From contig JAFZRR010000043.1 of NCBI GenBank assembly GCA_017619815.1, positions 1 to 57,141 on the forward strand: a stretch of 57,141 nucleotides of DNA. Reading direction: 5' to 3'. The stretch is from Bacilli bacterium (GTDB taxonomy: Bacteria; Bacillota_I; Bacilli_A; RFN20; CAG-826). The notes beneath the pieces were generated by a model, which was given only the letters and a program-made list of their open reading frames with translations, made no database searches and was not told where the DNA came from. This document shows, in pieces, positions 35,223 through 43,578 of this stretch; the first letter of the stretch is position 1; each line of letters starts with the position of its first letter. Made by a program: the position numbers and the translations under genes.

Positions 35223-36416
35223 TTATATCTTCAAGATATCGATAACGACATCAATCATCTTTTCAAATTGTTGAATAACTAAGAACTCAAATCTACCGTG
35301 ATGGTTATATGATCCAGTTCCTAAGTTTGGAGTTACTAAACCCATCTTGGAGAATGTTGCGCCATCGGTACCACCTCTAATTTTTGTGGAGCGTGGTTCG
35401 ATACCATTCTTTCTTAATGCTGCTTTTGCTAATTCCACTGGTTTAGGATTCTTATCAACATAGGGTTTCATATTTTCATATTGCTCTTTAACAATAACTT
35501 CAATATTGATGCCAGGATATTTTGTCATGAGTTTTGCAGCGTTTTCTTTGATGATTTGATTGCGATTTACAAGTTTTTCTCTATCAAAATCCCTCAAAAT
35601 AAGCTCAGCATGGATTTTATCTGATGAACCATTAACATCGTTCATGTGCCAGTATCCGTCATCTTCTCCGGCCTCAAATGGTGTATCGTTTTTCGGCATG
35701 AGATTGATTATTTCATTGAGTACTAAAATGGCATTAATTAGTTTGCCTTTTCCTTCACCTGGATGGACACTTACACCTTGAATATTGATTTCAACACCTT
35801 GTGCATTAAAGTTTTCAAAATCAACATTTTCGATATCAGCACCGTCGACTGTAAATGCATAATCTGCATCCATCTTCTCTAAAGAGAAGTGTTTGGAACC
35901 TTCACCGATTTCTTCATCAACAGTAAATGATACACTGATGTTATGATGCTTGACTTCAGGATGATTATGGAAGAATTCAAGTGCATTCATGATTATAGCG
36001 ATACCTGCTTTATCATCTGCGCCCAATAATGTTGTTCCATCGGTAGTTACTAAGTCACATCCTTTGAACCTATTGAGTATTGGAAATTGCTTTGGCGAGA
36101 ATGTGTATTGCTCGTTCAAAACGATATCCCCTCCATCATAGTTTTTATGAATTTGAGGATTAACACCTTCACCAGTTACTTCTAAGGCTGTATCAATATG
36201 TGTATTTAAACCGATTTTATCGCCTTCACCTTGAAGATGAGCATAGACGATACCATATTCATCCATGTAAGCATCAGAAAGACCCAATTCTTTTAATTCT
36301 TCTACTAAAAGACGAGATAAGTTCTTTTGTTTTTCAGTTGATGGCGTGGTTCCGGTTTTATCATCTGATTGTGTATCGATCTTTGCGTATCTAATAAATC
36401 TATCTATTTTTGCCAT
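35223..36416 (-). CDS. pepT: Peptidase T (tripeptide aminopeptidase)
   Basis: 397 residues from the ATG at 36416, which has GAGG 8 nt upstream; a GTG 9 nt earlier overlaps that site. Removes the N-terminal residue from tripeptides in the cytoplasm with two zinc ions. Metal motifs of the M20 family in order: NTHIDTALE, LLGADDKAGIA, VDEEIGEGS, FTVDGAD and, close to the end, NLGTGSYNHHGRFEF. A TATAAT on the minus strand (36443-36438) lies 22 nt upstream of the start. Convergent with aqpZ; divergent from the kinase-like gene. Confidence 0.94.
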   Translation of the reverse strand: MAKIDRFIRYAKIDTQSDDKTGTTPSTEKQKNLSRLLVEELKELGLSDAYMDEYGIVYAHLQGEGDKIGLNTHIDTALEVTGEGVNPQIHKNYDGGDIVLNEQYTFSPKQFPILNRFKGCDLVTTDGTTLLGADDKAGIAIIMNALEFFHNHPEVKHHNISVSFTVDEEIGEGSKHFSLEKMDADYAFTVDGADIENVDFENFNAQGVEINIQGVSVHPGEGKGKLINAILVLNEIINLMPKNDTPFEAGEDDGYWHMNDVNGSSDKIHAELILRDFDREKLVNRNQIIKENAAKLMTKYPGINIEVIVKEQYENMKPYVDKNPKPVELAKAALRKNGIEPRSTKIRGGTDGATFSKMGLVTPNLGTGSYNHHGRFEFLVIQQFEKMIDVVIDILKI

Positions 36417-36437
36417 ATTGTTCACCTCAGTGCTCTT

Positions 36438-36491
36438 ATTATAGTTTCTTTTAAAGAATAATGTTTCTATTTATTAGAAATAACATATAAT
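36438..36491. promoter_or_regulatory. Divergent -10 boxes of pepT and the kinase-like gene
   Basis: Minus-strand TATAAT at 36443-36438 (pepT) and plus-strand TATAAT at 36486-36491. The plus-strand box is only 7 nt from the ATG at 36499, so the kinase-like mRNA would start at or next to its start codon. -35 boxes are weak. Confidence 0.5.
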
Positions 36492-36498
36492 AAAGTCC

Positions 36499-37083
36499 AT
36501 GAAAGAAATTATTGAAATCAAAAGAAAAGAATTTGAAGTTCTCGAGAAACTCGGAGAGCATTCTTATAAAGTAAAAAGAAAAGATAAAATCTATTTCTTA
36601 AAGAAGTACGACAACAAAGATTCGTTCAACCAATTTGTTGAACAATATCGTAGATTAAAGATTACAGCGATGGATATTCCAAAGTGTTATTTGTTCGATA
36701 AGAATCTTTTAATTAGTGTTGTAGACTTCATTGAAGGAGATAATATTTTTGAAATCCTTCTCAAAGAAGAAATCAAGAACGAAGAGATTTATAAGAACCT
36801 TTTCTTAGCGGAATGGTATATGAGAAGAGAAAAGCTCAGAATCGATTTCCATCCAGACAATTTTATATTCAATGGTAAGAAACTCTATTATCTTCCATAT
36901 AAGTTTGGAAAGTTTGAACCAAACTATGATTTTAATATGAATGACTTGCGCTTATGGTTCATCACCAAACAATTTGCTCAATACGCAAAAAGCAAGGGAA
37001 TTGATTTTGACGATTCACGCGTAGGCAATGAATACGCGACAAATAAACAAATCGCCCTTATGGCGGTCAAATACTACATGTAA
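36499..37083 (+). CDS. Small protein-kinase-like protein, probably degenerate
   Basis: 194 residues. The N-lobe shows a YKVKRKDKIYFLKKYD strand pair with a lysine (35 or 36) where kinases bind ATP. The catalytic loop is RIDFHPDNFIF (Asp116, Asn121), like the HxDxxxxN loop of aminoglycoside-phosphotransferase and RIO-type kinases but with Arg for the first His. The magnesium-binding DFG/DxD position reads LYYLPYKFG, with no aspartate, so activity is doubtful. Could bind nucleotide or a sugar without catalysis. No ribosome binding site; prs starts 1 nt after its stop, so the two are one unit. Confidence 0.6.
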   Translation: MKEIIEIKRKEFEVLEKLGEHSYKVKRKDKIYFLKKYDNKDSFNQFVEQYRRLKITAMDIPKCYLFDKNLLISVVDFIEGDNIFEILLKEEIKNEEIYKNLFLAEWYMRREKLRIDFHPDNFIFNGKKLYYLPYKFGKFEPNYDFNMNDLRLWFITKQFAQYAKSKGIDFDDSRVGNEYATNKQIALMAVKYYM

Positions 37084-37084
37084 T

Positions 37085-37993
37085 ATGAACTACATTGTTT
37101 TTTCTATTTCCGGTAATAAGAAGCTTGCTAATGAAGTGGCGAAAGCGTTAAATGCAGAAGTTGGCAAAGTTTATAAAAAGACTTTTGCTGATGGAGAAAT
37201 AATGGTTAAAAGTGCATCTGATGTTAAAGACAAGGATGTAGTGATAATTCAATCAACTTCCAAAAATGTGAACGAAGAATTGTTTTGCTTACTTTTACTT
37301 TTGGATTCAGTCAAACGTTCTGGTGCAAGATCAATTAAATTGTTCATGCCATATTTTGCATATAGCAGACAAGAGAGAGTAAGTTGGGTCAATGAACCAG
37401 TCTCATGTGAGGTTGTGGCGAACATAATTGATACCGCTGAATTTGACAGTTTGACATGCTTCGATTTGCATCATCCAATTATCGAAACCTTCTTCAAACA
37501 TGAGATTAAAAATAAACCTACAACAAAACTATTTGCTCAATATTATTTAGACTATTTTAAAGCCCAACGAATTTCCAAAGATGAAGTGGTCATTGTTTCA
37601 CCAGATCATGGCAGTAATTCAAGAGCAGACATGTTGTCTAGAGAACTTGGAGAAGTTGAAATCGTCATTTTAGACAAAGTTCGTCCTCAACCAAACAGAG
37701 CAGAACATCTTGAGATTGATGGTAGCTTAGTGAAAGGCAAAGTATGCATTCTTATTGATGATATAATAGATACAGGTGGAACTATAAGTTCAGCATCTAA
37801 GTTATTACGCGAAAAAGGCGCAAAATCCGTGTTAGTTGCCGCAACACACGCTGTCTTGTCAAAAGGATGCGTGACAAGGTTGAAAGAATCTGGAATTGAT
37901 GATTTAGTGGTTTCTAACACAATCGAAAAGAAACTTGATCAATTCATCAATAAAGTAGATATTCTTCCATTAATCCTTGAAGAATTTAGATGA
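37085..37993 (+). CDS. prs: Ribose-phosphate pyrophosphokinase
   Basis: 302 residues, slightly short of the usual ~315. Makes PRPP from ribose-5-phosphate and ATP for nucleotide, His and Trp synthesis. PYFAYSRQERVSW, FDLHHPIIETFF, VIVSPDHGSNSRADM, the flexible loop LDKVRPQPNRAE and the PRPP loop CILIDDIIDTGGTISSA are present. The PRPP loop and histidine are intact, but the sequence between them departs from textbook Prs (DLHHPIIETFF in place of DLHxxQIQGFF), so it is a divergent class. The ATG at 37085 is set by family alignment; it has no ribosome site and depends on the gene before it. An in-frame ATG at 37028 would lie inside that gene. Confidence 0.9.
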   Translation: MNYIVFSISGNKKLANEVAKALNAEVGKVYKKTFADGEIMVKSASDVKDKDVVIIQSTSKNVNEELFCLLLLLDSVKRSGARSIKLFMPYFAYSRQERVSWVNEPVSCEVVANIIDTAEFDSLTCFDLHHPIIETFFKHEIKNKPTTKLFAQYYLDYFKAQRISKDEVVIVSPDHGSNSRADMLSRELGEVEIVILDKVRPQPNRAEHLEIDGSLVKGKVCILIDDIIDTGGTISSASKLLREKGAKSVLVAATHAVLSKGCVTRLKESGIDDLVVSNTIEKKLDQFINKVDILPLILEEFR

Positions 37994-38098
37994 AAAATTA
38001 ATCAAATTTGAAAATCATAAAATTAACAGAAATTGAATTTAATATTAAACGAATGCAATATTAAAACAACAACCTACAAGAAAAGAAGCGAATTAACG

Positions 38099-38734
38099 AT
38101 GACATTTGAGATAATTATACAAATTGTTCTATTAGGAATTGGCCTATCAATGGACGCTTTTTCAGTTGCGCTTGTTGATGGTTTAACAATGAAAGGAATC
38201 ACCAAAGGAAGATCGTTCTTTATTGCTGGTTCTTTTGGATTTATGCAAGGCTTCATGCCTCTAGTTGGCTTCTGGATTGTTGAACTCGTTGAACAAATAG
38301 CTGGTAGTATTGCTGGAGAAAAAGCTGGCCAAATTACTGCATTGATAGTTGTGTGGCTTGCCTTTGTCTTACTTTTAATTGTTGGTGGTAAGATGCTTAT
38401 TGAATCCATTATTGAACTAAGAAAGCCTCAAGAAGAAAAAGAGGAAAAACAATTCTCTTATAAAAATGTTCTTCTTTATTCTGTTTTAACTGCAATTGAT
38501 GCTCTCGCTGCAGGCGTCACAATGCACACAGGTTTATCTAATACAGGCACAGTGTGGCTACACGTTGTAATTATTATGGTTATCACATTTGGCCTCTCAT
38601 TAGTCGGATTGTTCCTAGGAACAAAAATTATCAAACTTCTTAAAGGAAGATATGAAATCTCCGGAATTATTGGTGGTTGTATTCTCATCCTTTTAGCGGT
38701 TTGGGTTATCTTAAGTCACTATTTACCTCTTTAG
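38099..38734 (+). CDS. mntP: Manganese efflux pump MntP
   Basis: 211 residues from the ATG at 38099. Six membrane segments in two repeated halves, each with the aspartate motif of the family: GIGLSMDAFSVAL near the N-terminus and LTAIDALAAGVTM in the second half. Exports Mn2+. Upstream start codons would add a charged, non-membrane peptide. No yybP-ykoY manganese riboswitch was recognised in the 105-nt gap before it, though many mntP genes have one. Only a weak AGAAG ribosome site is seen. Confidence 0.93.
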   Translation: MTFEIIIQIVLLGIGLSMDAFSVALVDGLTMKGITKGRSFFIAGSFGFMQGFMPLVGFWIVELVEQIAGSIAGEKAGQITALIVVWLAFVLLLIVGGKMLIESIIELRKPQEEKEEKQFSYKNVLLYSVLTAIDALAAGVTMHTGLSNTGTVWLHVVIIMVITFGLSLVGLFLGTKIIKLLKGRYEISGIIGGCILILLAVWVILSHYLPL

Positions 38735-38750
38735 AAATATTTTTCTAATG

Positions 38751-38779
38751 TTGAAAATAATATCTAAGCCCCATAAAAT
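38751..38779 (+). promoter_or_regulatory. Promoter of the queuosine operon
   Basis: TTGAAA (38751-38756), 17-nt spacer, TAAAAT (38774-38779), ending 9 nt before the tgt ATG at 38789, so tgt mRNA is probably leaderless. A hairpin-forming repeat (AGCCC at 38767-38771, GGGCT at 38784-38788) brackets the -10 box and ends at the start codon; it could instead be the mntP terminator, though it has no T-run. Confidence 0.55.
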
Positions 38780-38788
38780 ATATGGGCT

Positions 38789-39913
38789 ATGAAAAATTTT
38801 TGGTTAGAAATCTTACATATCGATAAACAAACAGGAGCTAGATACGGAATCCTTCATACACCTCATGGAGATGTGGAAGTTCCTATGTTTATGCCTGTTG
38901 GTACTTTGGCCACAGTTAAATCTTTATCACCAGAAGAATTAAAGAGCATGGGTGCTGGTGTTATTTTAGCTAACACTTATCACTTATCTATTAGACCTGG
39001 TGAAGATATTGTCGCTAAAGCCGGTGGACTTCATAAGTTTATGAATTATGATGGTCCAATCTTAACTGATAGTGGTGGTTTCCAAGTCTTTTCTTTAGCG
39101 GAACGCAGAAAGATTACTGAAGAAGGAATCACATTCAAGAATCACCTTAATGGTGATAAGCTATTTTTCTCACCAGAAAGAGCTATTGAAATTGAAGAAA
39201 AATTAGGTGCGGATATTATCATGTCATTCGATGAATGCATTCCTTATCCAGCAACTTATGAATACGCAAAAAAATCAACCGAAAGAACATTAAGATGGGC
39301 TAAAAGAGGTCTTGAAGCACATAAGCGTGAAGACCAAGCTTTATTTGGTATTGTCCAAGGTGGAGATTATCAAGATTTAAGAGAAATGTGCGCTAAAGAA
39401 TTAGCGGCCATGGATTTCCCTGGATATTCCATTGGCGGTACATCCATTGGTGAGCCAAAAGATAAATGCTTTGAGATGATTGATTATGCGATCAAATACT
39501 TACCACAAGATAAGCCAAGATACCTTATGGGTGTTGGTTCACTTGATTATTTATTAGGTGGTATTGCTCGTGGTGTAGATATGTTTGACTGCGTCTTACC
39601 AACCCGTATTGCGCGTCACGGAACACTCATGACTTCCAAAGGAAGAGTGAATATCAAAAACGAAAAATATAAGGAAGATTTCACTCCTTTAGACGAGAAT
39701 TGCGATTGTTATTGCTGCAAAAATTACACAAAAGCATATTTAAGACATCTATATGTCTGTGATGAAATGTTTGGGAAAAGACTTATGTCCATCCACAACA
39801 TTCGTTTCTTAATCAAGATTATGGAAGGTGCTAGACAAGCCATTAAAGAAGACCGCTTTGGCGACTATATGGAAGAAGTTCTTAACACCTTTGGTGATAA
39901 GAGAGGTTTCTAA
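38789..39913 (+). CDS. tgt: tRNA-guanine transglycosylase
   Basis: 374 residues. Swaps the wobble guanine of tRNA(Asp/Asn/His/Tyr) for preQ1. Signature ILTDSGGFQVFSLA with the catalytic aspartate base, FDECIPYPA, GIVQGG, GVGSLDYLLGGIARGVDMFDCVLPTR (seen across two strands) with the nucleophile Asp, and the zinc site CDCYCCKNYTKAYLRHL. No ribosome binding site. It overlaps queA by one base. Gene order tgt-queA-queH makes the full route from preQ1-tRNA to queuosine. Confidence 0.96.
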   Translation: MKNFWLEILHIDKQTGARYGILHTPHGDVEVPMFMPVGTLATVKSLSPEELKSMGAGVILANTYHLSIRPGEDIVAKAGGLHKFMNYDGPILTDSGGFQVFSLAERRKITEEGITFKNHLNGDKLFFSPERAIEIEEKLGADIIMSFDECIPYPATYEYAKKSTERTLRWAKRGLEAHKREDQALFGIVQGGDYQDLREMCAKELAAMDFPGYSIGGTSIGEPKDKCFEMIDYAIKYLPQDKPRYLMGVGSLDYLLGGIARGVDMFDCVLPTRIARHGTLMTSKGRVNIKNEKYKEDFTPLDENCDCYCCKNYTKAYLRHLYVCDEMFGKRLMSIHNIRFLIKIMEGARQAIKEDRFGDYMEEVLNTFGDKRGF

Positions 39914-40950
39914 TGGATATCAATTTATTTGATTTTTATTTACCAGAAGAACTCATCGCTCAAAAGCCAGTTCAAAAAAGAGATGAATCTCGTTTGCTCG
40001 CGGTAAATCTCAAGGACCACACTTATGAAGATAAGCACTTTTTTGATATTACCAATTATTTAAAACCAGGTGATGTCTTAGTGAGAAATAACACAAAGGT
40101 CATTCCTGCTAGATTACTTGGTATTAAAGAGAAAACCGGAGCCCGCTGCGAACTATTGCTTTTAAAGCAAATAGAAGGTGATAACTGGGAATGCTTAACA
40201 AGACCTGCAAAATCTTTAAAAGTCGGCGCACGCGTCGATTTTGGTGATGGAAAACTCATCGCTGAATGTATTGAAGAACGTGACGAAGGTTTAAGAGTTT
40301 TCAAGTTCATCTATGATGGAATCTTTTTAGAAGTCTTAGATACATTAGGAAAAATGCCTTTGCCTCCATATATTAGAGAACAATTATGCACAAATGATAG
40401 ATATCAGACCGTGTACGCAAAATTTGAAGGTAGTGCAGCTGCGCCAACCGCAGGATTCCACTTTACTGAAGAGTTATTCCAAAAGATAAAAGACATGGGT
40501 GTAGAAGTTATTGATATTACACTCCATATTGGTTTAGGAACATTTAGACCAGTTAAAGTTACTGATACAAAAGATCACGTCATGCATAGTGAGGTCTATG
40601 AAATTTCAGAGGAAGCCGCCGCTAAACTCAACAAAGCAAAAGCGGAAAATCGCCGTATCATTGCTATCGGTACAACTTCAGTTAGAACCCTTGAAGCTAA
40701 TTACACAAAATACCATACATTTACCGCAACAAAAGAAGCGACAAATATCTTTATTCAACCAGGATATGAGTATAAAGTAGTGAAGGCGATTATTACAAAT
40801 TTCCACTTGCCAAAATCTACATTAATTATGTTGGTCTCAGCCTTTGCAGGAAGAGAATTTACACTTGAATTATATAAGCACGCAGTTGAAGAGAAATATC
40901 GTTTCTTCTCTTTTGGCGATTCAATGTTCCTTTATGGAAAAGAAGATTAA
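39913..40950 (+). CDS. queA: S-adenosylmethionine:tRNA ribosyltransferase-isomerase
   Basis: 345 residues. Adds the ribosyl part of SAM to preQ1-tRNA, giving epoxyqueuosine. Conserved stretches: FYLPEELIAQKPVQKRDESRL, LVRNNTKVIPARL, KMPLPPYIRE, YQTVYAKFEGSAAAPTAGFHF and the C-terminal NFHLPKSTLIMLVSAFAG. Starts inside the stop codon of tgt (TAATG) and overlaps queH by 17 bp. Confidence 0.96.
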   Translation: MDINLFDFYLPEELIAQKPVQKRDESRLLAVNLKDHTYEDKHFFDITNYLKPGDVLVRNNTKVIPARLLGIKEKTGARCELLLLKQIEGDNWECLTRPAKSLKVGARVDFGDGKLIAECIEERDEGLRVFKFIYDGIFLEVLDTLGKMPLPPYIREQLCTNDRYQTVYAKFEGSAAAPTAGFHFTEELFQKIKDMGVEVIDITLHIGLGTFRPVKVTDTKDHVMHSEVYEISEEAAAKLNKAKAENRRIIAIGTTSVRTLEANYTKYHTFTATKEATNIFIQPGYEYKVVKAIITNFHLPKSTLIMLVSAFAGREFTLELYKHAVEEKYRFFSFGDSMFLYGKED

Positions 40951-41569
40951 TTATCAGAATATATTATTAAAAAAACTCGAAGAAATCGAGAAAAGTGGAC
41001 GCAAGCCAAGACTCTGTTTGCATGCTTGCTGTGGTCCGTGTTTTACCATTCCATATGAATTAATCAAAAATCATTTTGAAATCACGATCGTTTTCAATAA
41101 TTCAAACATCTATCCTAAGGAAGAACACGATAGAAGGCTCGCTGAATTTAAGCGTTATATCAAGGAAATTAATGCGGATGTAAAGTTCGTCGAATTTCCA
41201 TATGATAATTTAACCTATAATAAAGACCTTGAACCAAGGGCAAATGATAAAGAAGGGCACGAAAGATGTCGCATCTGTTTCCGTAAAAGATTAAGACAAG
41301 GTTTTGAGTATGCTAGGGAAAATGGATTTGATTATTTTGGAACAGTCATGACTATTTCTAGATACAAAAATGCCCAAGACATTAACAAGATTGGACATGA
41401 GTTAGAAGCGGAATTCTCTCCGGTCAAATGGTTGGATGCAGACTTTAAGAAAAACGATGGATATGAGCATTCACTCCTCATAATTAAGGAACACGAGATG
41501 TATTTCCAAGAGTATTGTGGCTGTATTTATTCGTATAATGCCTATCTCAGTAAAAACGAGAAAAAATAG
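40934..41569 (+). CDS. queH: Epoxyqueuosine reductase QueH
   Basis: 211 residues from the ATG at 40934. Reduces epoxyqueuosine to queuosine in tRNA; QueH is the non-cobalamin alternative to QueG. Cysteine pairs and metal ligands of the family are visible: CLHACCGPC near residue 29, HERCRICFRKRL near ~117 and EYCGCIYS near the end. Upstream ATGs lie inside queA in another frame. Last gene of the operon, with a terminator 21 nt after its stop. Confidence 0.94.
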   Translation: MEKKINYQNILLKKLEEIEKSGRKPRLCLHACCGPCFTIPYELIKNHFEITIVFNNSNIYPKEEHDRRLAEFKRYIKEINADVKFVEFPYDNLTYNKDLEPRANDKEGHERCRICFRKRLRQGFEYARENGFDYFGTVMTISRYKNAQDINKIGHELEAEFSPVKWLDADFKKNDGYEHSLLIIKEHEMYFQEYCGCIYSYNAYLSKNEKK

Positions 41570-41589
41570 TGGAAAAAAACCAAAAATTG

Positions 41590-41613
41590 ACCCCAAAAAA
41601 TGGGGTTTTTCTT
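41590..41613 (+). terminator. Terminator of the queuosine operon
   Basis: ACCCCA (41590-41595), loop AAAAA, TGGGGT (41601-41606), then TTTTC. Confidence 0.85.
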
Positions 41614-41698
41614 ATTTTCGACCCTTATTTTTGATCCAATTTTTACGCATATTTGACACCCGTGTTTTCCCTATAAACAAAATATTTTAATAATTTAT

Positions 41699-41727
41699 TT
41701 GACACGTATATGCATAGGGGGTATGAT
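41699..41727 (+). promoter_or_regulatory. Main promoter of the ribosomal superoperon
   Basis: Perfect -35 TTGACA (41699-41704), 17-nt spacer with a G-run, -10 TATGAT (41722-41727). A second TTGACA at 41653-41658 has no good -10 partner. The 41614-41698 gap holds nothing else that I can see. Confidence 0.85.
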
Positions 41728-41733
41728 TTTAAC

Positions 41734-41860
41734 GTTGTCTGCCCGCGATGAAATGCGAGGTTGCTGATACACCCACAGGCGTTGTCATGAAGGTGTCATC
41801 AGGTAATTCGTATCGAGCAGGTCATGGACAAAGCCTGAAAGTGATATAGGAGGAAATTTC
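41734..41860 (+). promoter_or_regulatory. Structured leader RNA before rpsJ
   Basis: About 127 nt between the predicted start of transcription and rpsJ. TTGCTGATACACC (41761-41773) can pair with GGTGTCATCAGGTAA (41792-41806) with small bulges, and CAGG (41818-41821) with CCTG (41834-41837) just before the AGGAGG site. A leader of this kind is expected to mediate feedback by a ribosomal protein; which one is not known here. A 33-codon reading frame (41748-41849) runs through it and its TAG overlaps the rpsJ ribosome site, but has no ribosome site of its own. Confidence 0.55.
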
Positions 41861-42172
41861 ATGGCAAAAACTAACAAGATCAGAGTTCGCCTTAAAGCTT
41901 ACGATCATGTCAATCTCGACTTGAGTGCGGCAAAGATTGTGGAAGCGGCGAGCAAGACCGGTGCAGAAGTTGTCGGTCCTATCCCTCTCCCAACGGAGAA
42001 ACAAGTATTCACGATTTTGAGAGCTGTTCATAAGTACAAAGATTCCCGTGAACAATTCGAAATCAGAACACACAAGAGACTCATCGATATTAACAAACCT
42101 AGCAAGGCCACGATGGATTTATTAAAGAATCTTGACTTACCTGCAGGAGTTAGCATCGAGATCAAAATGTAA
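41861..42172 (+). CDS. rpsJ: Ribosomal protein S10
   Basis: 103 residues, standard length. Small-subunit protein and NusE factor in antitermination. RVRLKAYDHVNLDLSA, VGPIPLPTEKQVFTI and the REQFEIRTHKRLIDI loop are diagnostic. First gene of the superoperon, with AGGAGG before the ATG; rplC follows after 14 nt. Confidence 0.99.
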   Translation: MAKTNKIRVRLKAYDHVNLDLSAAKIVEAASKTGAEVVGPIPLPTEKQVFTILRAVHKYKDSREQFEIRTHKRLIDINKPSKATMDLLKNLDLPAGVSIEIKM

Positions 42173-42186
42173 GGAGGTAAGAGTTC

Positions 42187-42915
42187 ATGAAAGCAATCGT
42201 TGGACGCAAAATGGGCATGACTGAAGTCTTCGCTGAAGATGGAACAATGTACCCAGTATCAGTCGTCGAAGTCTTACCAAACGTTGTCACACAAGTTAAA
42301 ACACTTGAAAAAGATGGATATGTGGCAGTCCAAGTCGGCTATGAAGAAAAACGTGAAAGCCGCGCTAACAAATGTGAAAAAGGTATCGCTGCAAAAGCTA
42401 ATACAACTCCACATTACGTCAGCAAGGAATTACGTGGTGATGAAATGGCCAACTACCAATTAGGTGACAAAATCACAGTCGACCTCTTCAAAGCAGGCGA
42501 CATCGTTGACGTCATCGGAACAAGCAAGGGTCATGGTTACACCGGCACAATCAAACGCTGGAATATGACAATCGGTCCAAAAGGACACGGTTCAGGTTAC
42601 CACAGAGGTCAAGGCTCCTTCGCTAATAATGGTCGTTACAACCATGGTGTTATGCCAGGCAAACACATGTCAGGTCACATGGGTAATGAATCCGCGACAA
42701 TCTTAAACTTAACCGTTGTCGCCGTGAACGCAGAAAAGAATTACATCTTAGTTAAAGGTGGCATTCCTGGTCCACGTAAAGGTATCGTCGTTATTCGTAG
42801 CGCGGTCAAAGTGGTTAAGAACGCAAAAGCGGTCAAGACATTAATCGACCGCACACCTGCTCCAGTGGAAGAAGCACCAGTTGCTGAACCAGCTCCTGAA
42901 GCAACAGCTGAATAG
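42187..42915 (+). CDS. rplC: Ribosomal protein L3 with acidic tail
   Basis: 242 residues against about 209 normally. The core is standard (IVGRKMGMTEVFAEDG; the long loop NMTIGPKGHGSGYHRGQGS with GKHMSGHMGN). The additional ~25 C-terminal residues are Ala/Pro/Glu-rich and contain APVEEAP (225-231), a heptapeptide also found in L22, S17 and S5 of this operon. Binds 23S rRNA early in large-subunit assembly; the tail would lie at the solvent side, inferred. Confidence 0.97.
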   Translation: MKAIVGRKMGMTEVFAEDGTMYPVSVVEVLPNVVTQVKTLEKDGYVAVQVGYEEKRESRANKCEKGIAAKANTTPHYVSKELRGDEMANYQLGDKITVDLFKAGDIVDVIGTSKGHGYTGTIKRWNMTIGPKGHGSGYHRGQGSFANNGRYNHGVMPGKHMSGHMGNESATILNLTVVAVNAEKNYILVKGGIPGPRKGIVVIRSAVKVVKNAKAVKTLIDRTPAPVEEAPVAEPAPEATAE

Positions 42916-42933
42916 TGAAAGGAGAACGTAAAC

Positions 42934-43575
42934 ATGGCAGAAAAGAAAACAGTCAGCGTCAAAGTTTATAACAAAGCTGGCGAAGAAGTTTCCAAATTAA
43001 GTTTAAAAGCCGAAGTCTTCGGTATTGAACCAAACAACCAAGTTATGTTCGACGCTGTTCAAGTTGAACAAAGCAACGCTAGACAAGCGACAGCCAAAAC
43101 AAAGGTCCGTCACGAAGTCAGCGGTGGTGGAAAGAAACCATTCCGTCAAAAAGGTACAGGCCGTGCACGTGCCGGTACAACAAGATCCCCAATTTGGGTT
43201 GGTGGTGGAACGGTCTTCGGTCCAGATGGAAATCAATCTTATAAGATTTCCCAAAACAAGAAAGCCCACAACTTAGCATTAAGAAGTGCATTAAGCTTAA
43301 AAGTTAAAGATGGCATGAAAGTTCTCGATGAGTTAAAACTCACAGAAAAGAAAACCAAAGAATTCTTAAAAGTCTTAGATGCCCTTAAAGTGGGTGGCAA
43401 AGCCTTAGTGGTCGTTGATGAAATTGATGAAAACACATTCTACAGCGCATCCAACTTAGACTGGGTCAAATTAGTGACCATTGATAACGTTAGTGTTCTC
43501 GACTTACTCAATGTTGATACAGTCGTTTTCACAAAGTCCTCAGTGGAAAATTTACAAAAGGAGGTTTTGAAATAG
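42934..43575 (+). CDS. rplD: Ribosomal protein L4
   Basis: 213 residues. Diagnostic loop TKVRHEVSGGGKKPFRQKGTGRARAGTTRSP (shown by its KPFRQKGTGRAR centre) lines the exit tunnel; the C-terminal half ends in VVFTKSSVENLQKEVLK. In many bacteria L4 represses its own operon; that is a candidate role here with the rpsJ leader. GGAG site before the ATG; rplW follows after 3 nt with its ribosome site inside the last rplD codons. Confidence 0.98.
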   Translation: MAEKKTVSVKVYNKAGEEVSKLSLKAEVFGIEPNNQVMFDAVQVEQSNARQATAKTKVRHEVSGGGKKPFRQKGTGRARAGTTRSPIWVGGGTVFGPDGNQSYKISQNKKAHNLALRSALSLKVKDGMKVLDELKLTEKKTKEFLKVLDALKVGGKALVVVDEIDENTFYSASNLDWVKLVTIDNVSVLDLLNVDTVVFTKSSVENLQKEVLK

Positions 43576-43578
43576 TTT

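Noticed and set aside
37994..38098. yybP-ykoY manganese riboswitch before mntP
   Set aside because: The gap is AT-rich without the paired conserved loops.
38761..38790. preQ1 riboswitch before tgt
   Set aside because: The hairpin lacks the A-rich pseudoknot tail, and the likely transcription start is at the ATG.
41748..41849. 33-codon frame in the rpsJ leader as a gene
   Set aside because: No ribosome site and it coincides with paired RNA; kept only as an observation.
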